Shown: positions 23,817 through 26,212 of the stretch, piece by piece
Position numbering within the stretch: position 1 is the stretch's first letter
Layout: every line of letters begins with the position of its first letter
Assembly (NCBI GenBank): GCA_002371715.1
Contig: DFGF01000149.1
Coordinates: 21,006-47,217, forward strand
Source of the DNA: Prevotella sp. UBA3757
Lineage (GTDB): Bacteria > Bacteroidota > Bacteroidia > Bacteroidales > Bacteroidaceae
Direction: 5' to 3'
Length of the DNA: 26,212 bases
The notes under the pieces: generated by a model
Databases searched by the model: none
The model's input: only the letters and a program-made list of their open reading frames with translations
What the model was told of the DNA's origin: nothing
Translations under genes and position numbers: made by a program

Positions 23817-23880
23817 GATGTCTGATGTAAGATGTCTGATGTAAGATGTGAAGAGTGAAAAGTGAATAATTTGCTACCGC
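23810..23880 (+). repeat. Heptamer array and dispersed repeat copy 4
   Basis: GAGATGA (contains the surA stop), GATGTCT, GATGTAA, GATGTCT, GATGTAA, GATGTGA, AGAGTGA, AAAGTGA in seven-base phase. They run into AGTGAATAATTTGCTACCGC (23861-23880), the fourth copy of the TTGCTnCCGC core. The downstream gene starts at 23891. Confidence 0.85.
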
Positions 23881-23890
23881 TGTAGAAAAG

Positions 23891-25465
23891 GTGAAGAGAC
23901 TACTGTTTGTCATTGTAGGACTGGTGGTGCTGGGCGTGGTGTTTGCCGTCCAGCCGGCCAAGAAGCGTACCCCTCGAAAGAAGGCGGAGCAGGACAAACG
24001 TGTCTATCTTGTTCACTCTGACAATCTGCACTACGACCAGTTCCAGAACAATGATGCCCAGATACTACACGGCAATGTTCACTTTCGCCATGTCGGTGCC
24101 AACCTCTATTGTGACAGCGCCCATTTCTACGAACAGTCGAACAGCTTTGAGGCTTTCGGCCATGTTCGGATGCAGCAGGGCGACACCCTCCGCCTGACCA
24201 GCGACTATGCTTACTACGACGGTAATGCGCAGCTGGCACAGGCCCGTTACAATGTCGTCCTGAAGCATCGTAAGTCAACGCTGTATTGTGACTCGCTCGA
24301 CTATGACCGGATGTATAACTTCGGCAATTTCTTTGAGGGAGGTAAACTGGTGGACGGCACCGCTGTGCTGACTTCCGACTGGGGCGAATATCATACCGAC
24401 TCAAAGATGGCCATGTTCTACTATGATGTGCGGTTGCGCGACAAGAAGTTCTATCTGACTACAGACTCTCTCTATTATGATACGCGCACGTCGCGTGCCC
24501 ATATAGTCGGCCCGTCGAACATCACCTCTGGCGGCAGCCATATCTATAGTGAGGACGGCTACTACAATACCAAAACTGAACAGTCGGAACTTTTCGGCCG
24601 TTCGGTCATGAAGGACGGTGGTAAGACGCTTGTCGGCGACAGCGTCTATCACAATGCCAAGACCGGCACTAATTATGCCTACAATAATGTAATCTATACT
24701 GACTCTGTCAACAAGAACAAGCTGACGGGCGACTATGCTGAATACGACGACTCTACGGGCTATGCCATGGCTACACGGCGTGCCGTGGCCTACGACTTCT
24801 CGCAGCGTGACACCCTGTATATGCATGCTGACAGCTTCAAAATCTTCACGTATAATATTCGTACAGACTCTGTCTATCGCAAGATTCATGCCTTCAACCA
24901 CGTACGGGCCTATCGCCGTGACGTCCAGGCCGTGTGCGACTCGCTGGTCTATTCCTCGCAAGACTCCTGTATGTATATGTATACCGATCCCATTGTGTGG
25001 AATGTCAACCAGCAGCTGACGGGCGAGGAGATACGTGTCTATATGAAGGACTCGACCATCGATCGCGCCCACGTCATCAACCAGGCCTTTTCGGTCGAGA
25101 TGTTGCATGACTCTGTCCACTTCAACCAGATATCGTCGAAGGATATGATGGCCTTTTTCAAGAAAGGGGAGATGAATGAGGCTCAGGCCATCGACAATGT
25201 GCATATCATCTATTATCCCATTGATGAGGCAGACTCGTCGCTGATTCTCCTGAACTATCAGGAGACTTCGCTGGCGAAGTTGTTCTTTGAAAATCGTCGC
25301 ATGAAGCGGGCCTGGACCAATAAGTCGTCGGGTACGATGTATCCGATGACGCAGATACCGCCTGAAAAGTATTTCCTTGAGGGGTATCACTGGTACGATT
25401 ATATCCGTCCGCTCGACAAGAACGATATTTTTAACTGGCGACCCAAGAAGAAAGAGAATGACTGA
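23891..25465 (+). CDS. OstA/LptA-like LPS transport protein
   Basis: A 524-residue protein with an N-terminal hydrophobic anchor or signal (residues 4-20). A basic linker and an OstA-like beta-jellyroll region follow. Repeated patterns such as LHYDQFQNNDAQILHGNVHF and DSLYYDTRTSRAHIVGPSNI are typical of LptA/LptC/LptD-N folds, which form the periplasmic LPS bridge. At 524 residues it is far longer than E. coli LptA (185), as is usual for Bacteroidetes OstA-like proteins. The last ~80 residues are less clear. The start is GTG, since an in-frame TAA lies 24 bases upstream with no ATG between. It overlaps mutL by eight bases. Confidence 0.85.
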   Translation: MKRLLFVIVGLVVLGVVFAVQPAKKRTPRKKAEQDKRVYLVHSDNLHYDQFQNNDAQILHGNVHFRHVGANLYCDSAHFYEQSNSFEAFGHVRMQQGDTLRLTSDYAYYDGNAQLAQARYNVVLKHRKSTLYCDSLDYDRMYNFGNFFEGGKLVDGTAVLTSDWGEYHTDSKMAMFYYDVRLRDKKFYLTTDSLYYDTRTSRAHIVGPSNITSGGSHIYSEDGYYNTKTEQSELFGRSVMKDGGKTLVGDSVYHNAKTGTNYAYNNVIYTDSVNKNKLTGDYAEYDDSTGYAMATRRAVAYDFSQRDTLYMHADSFKIFTYNIRTDSVYRKIHAFNHVRAYRRDVQAVCDSLVYSSQDSCMYMYTDPIVWNVNQQLTGEEIRVYMKDSTIDRAHVINQAFSVEMLHDSVHFNQISSKDMMAFFKKGEMNEAQAIDNVHIIYYPIDEADSSLILLNYQETSLAKLFFENRRMKRAWTNKSSGTMYPMTQIPPEKYFLEGYHWYDYIRPLDKNDIFNWRPKKKEND

Positions 25466-26212
25466 CGTAATAGCCCTTCTGCCTGACAGCGTGGCCAACC
25501 AGATTGCTGCTGGCGAGGTCATCCAGCGGCCGGCGTCCGTCATCAAGGAATTGGTGGAGAATGCTGTAGACGCCGGTGCTAAGATAGTCAATGTGCTGGT
25601 GGTTGATGCCGGTCGGACCTCCATTCAGGTTATCGACGACGGCTGTGGTATGTCGATGACCGATGCCCGATTGGCTTTCGAGCGCCATGCTACCAGTAAA
25701 ATCCGACAAGCTGACGACCTTTTCTCACTCCATACCATGGGATTCCGTGGCGAGGCTTTGCCGTCTATCGCTGCCGTGTCGCAGGTAGAACTGCGTACGC
25801 GCCGTCAGGAAGACGAGGTGGGTACTTGCCTGACCTTGTCGGGGTCACATGTGGAGAGCCAGGAACCATGCTCGTGTGCCGTTGGCAGTCATTTCACGGT
25901 CAGCAACCTCTTCTATAATGTCCCTGCTCGCCGTAAATTCCTGAAGACCAATGCTACTGAGCTTAACAATATCATCACTGCCTTTGAACGTATCGTCCTG
26001 GTCTATCCTGACATCAGTTTCACGCTGCACAGCAATGGGCAGGAGCTGATGAATCTGCGCAGTGGTTCGTTGCGCCAGCGCATCACCGACGTCTATGGTC
26101 GGCGTTACGGCCAGGACTTGTTGCCTGTTGGTGTCGAAACGGCATTGTGCCGCATTACCGGCTTCGTAGCCAAGCCGGAGGCGGCGCGGAAGAAGGGTGT
26201 CCATGAATGCTT
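25458..26212 (+). CDS. mutL: DNA mismatch repair protein MutL (5' part)
   Basis: The first 251 residues of MutL; the gene runs off the window. MutL couples MutS mismatch recognition to strand incision. GHKL ATPase motifs are intact: ELVENAVDAG at 31-40 (catalytic E34, Mg-binding N35), DDGCGM at 60-65, RHATSKI at 76-82 and GFRGEAL at 95-101. The next residues are PSI, where ASI is common. The second MutL domain begins near residue 200. ATG at 25458 overlaps the OstA-like gene by eight bases, so the two are translationally coupled. The nuclease domain lies outside the window. Confidence 0.96.
   Translation, partial: MTDVIALLPDSVANQIAAGEVIQRPASVIKELVENAVDAGAKIVNVLVVDAGRTSIQVIDDGCGMSMTDARLAFERHATSKIRQADDLFSLHTMGFRGEALPSIAAVSQVELRTRRQEDEVGTCLTLSGSHVESQEPCSCAVGSHFTVSNLFYNVPARRKFLKTNATELNNIITAFERIVLVYPDISFTLHSNGQELMNLRSGSLRQRITDVYGRRYGQDLLPVGVETALCRITGFVAKPEAARKKGVHEC

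Noticed and set aside
24401..25624. 407-codon minus-strand open frame across the OstA-like gene and mutL
   Set aside because: It is a shadow of the plus-strand coding frames. The product has no domain and covers the conserved MutL ATPase motifs in antisense.
1..26212. tRNA, rRNA, intact insertion sequence, prophage or integrative element
   Set aside because: No transposase, integrase, tRNA cloverleaf or rRNA segment was found by reading either strand. All intact genes are core genes in one orientation.

Overview
The window is 26 kb of chromosomal core genome from a Bacteroidales bacterium, most likely a Prevotella-type member of the Prevotellaceae. The evidence is the Bacteroidetes promoter -7 box TAnnTTTG in front of at least eight genes, the phylum-typical orders yceD-rpmF-fabH-era and parvulin-surA-ostA-mutL, a RecQ with a long C-terminal extension, and the near absence of Shine-Dalgarno sequences. 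Every intact gene is on the + strand. Genus assignment is inference; I ran no searches.

Layout. (1) 1-236: AT-rich spacer with AATTCGTG inverted repeats and an octamer array ending on the start codon of a medium/long-chain acyl-CoA synthetase (237-1967). (2) 1982-2125: a duplicated 59-bp cassette combining a terminator hairpin with a promoter. It leads into yceD, rpmF, fabH and era (2146-5008), a ribosome/fatty-acid/GTPase operon. (3) 5125-6990: a PAP2 phosphatase fused to an outer-membrane-barrel-like C-terminus, sitting between era and der. (4) der (7069-8382), a small lipoprotein with a frameshifted-looking tail, then mlaE-mlaF (8966-10479), the core of a phospholipid ABC transporter without mlaD. 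(5) 10480-10879: the only long gap. It holds an apparent C-terminal remnant of an Abi-type protein on the - strand and a promoter with a structured leader for an SprT-like metalloprotein. (6) lptB, tig, clpP, clpX, recQ (11692-18308): LPS export, nascent-chain folding, proteolysis, DNA repair. (7) A secreted protein of unknown function, guaB, two parvulin-type chaperones, an OstA/LptA-like protein and the 5' part of mutL (18349-26212).

Functionally, much of the window serves envelope building: acyl activation, FabH, PAP2, MlaEF, LptB, SurA-like chaperones and an OstA-like protein. The rest is core translation, quality control and repair.

The most unusual signal is not a gene. Almost every spacer longer than about 40 bp is made of a short tandem array with a period of 7 (sometimes 8) bases. 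The array sequence differs between junctions, and the arrays run into, or contain, the neighbouring stop and start codons. Other points worth checking are a palindromic 36-bp insertion in frame within era, an Asn at the catalytic Asp position of ClpP, promoters nested inside terminator hairpins, and the Abi remnant. I see no CRISPR array, tRNA, rRNA, prophage or intact insertion sequence, and no new multi-gene system.
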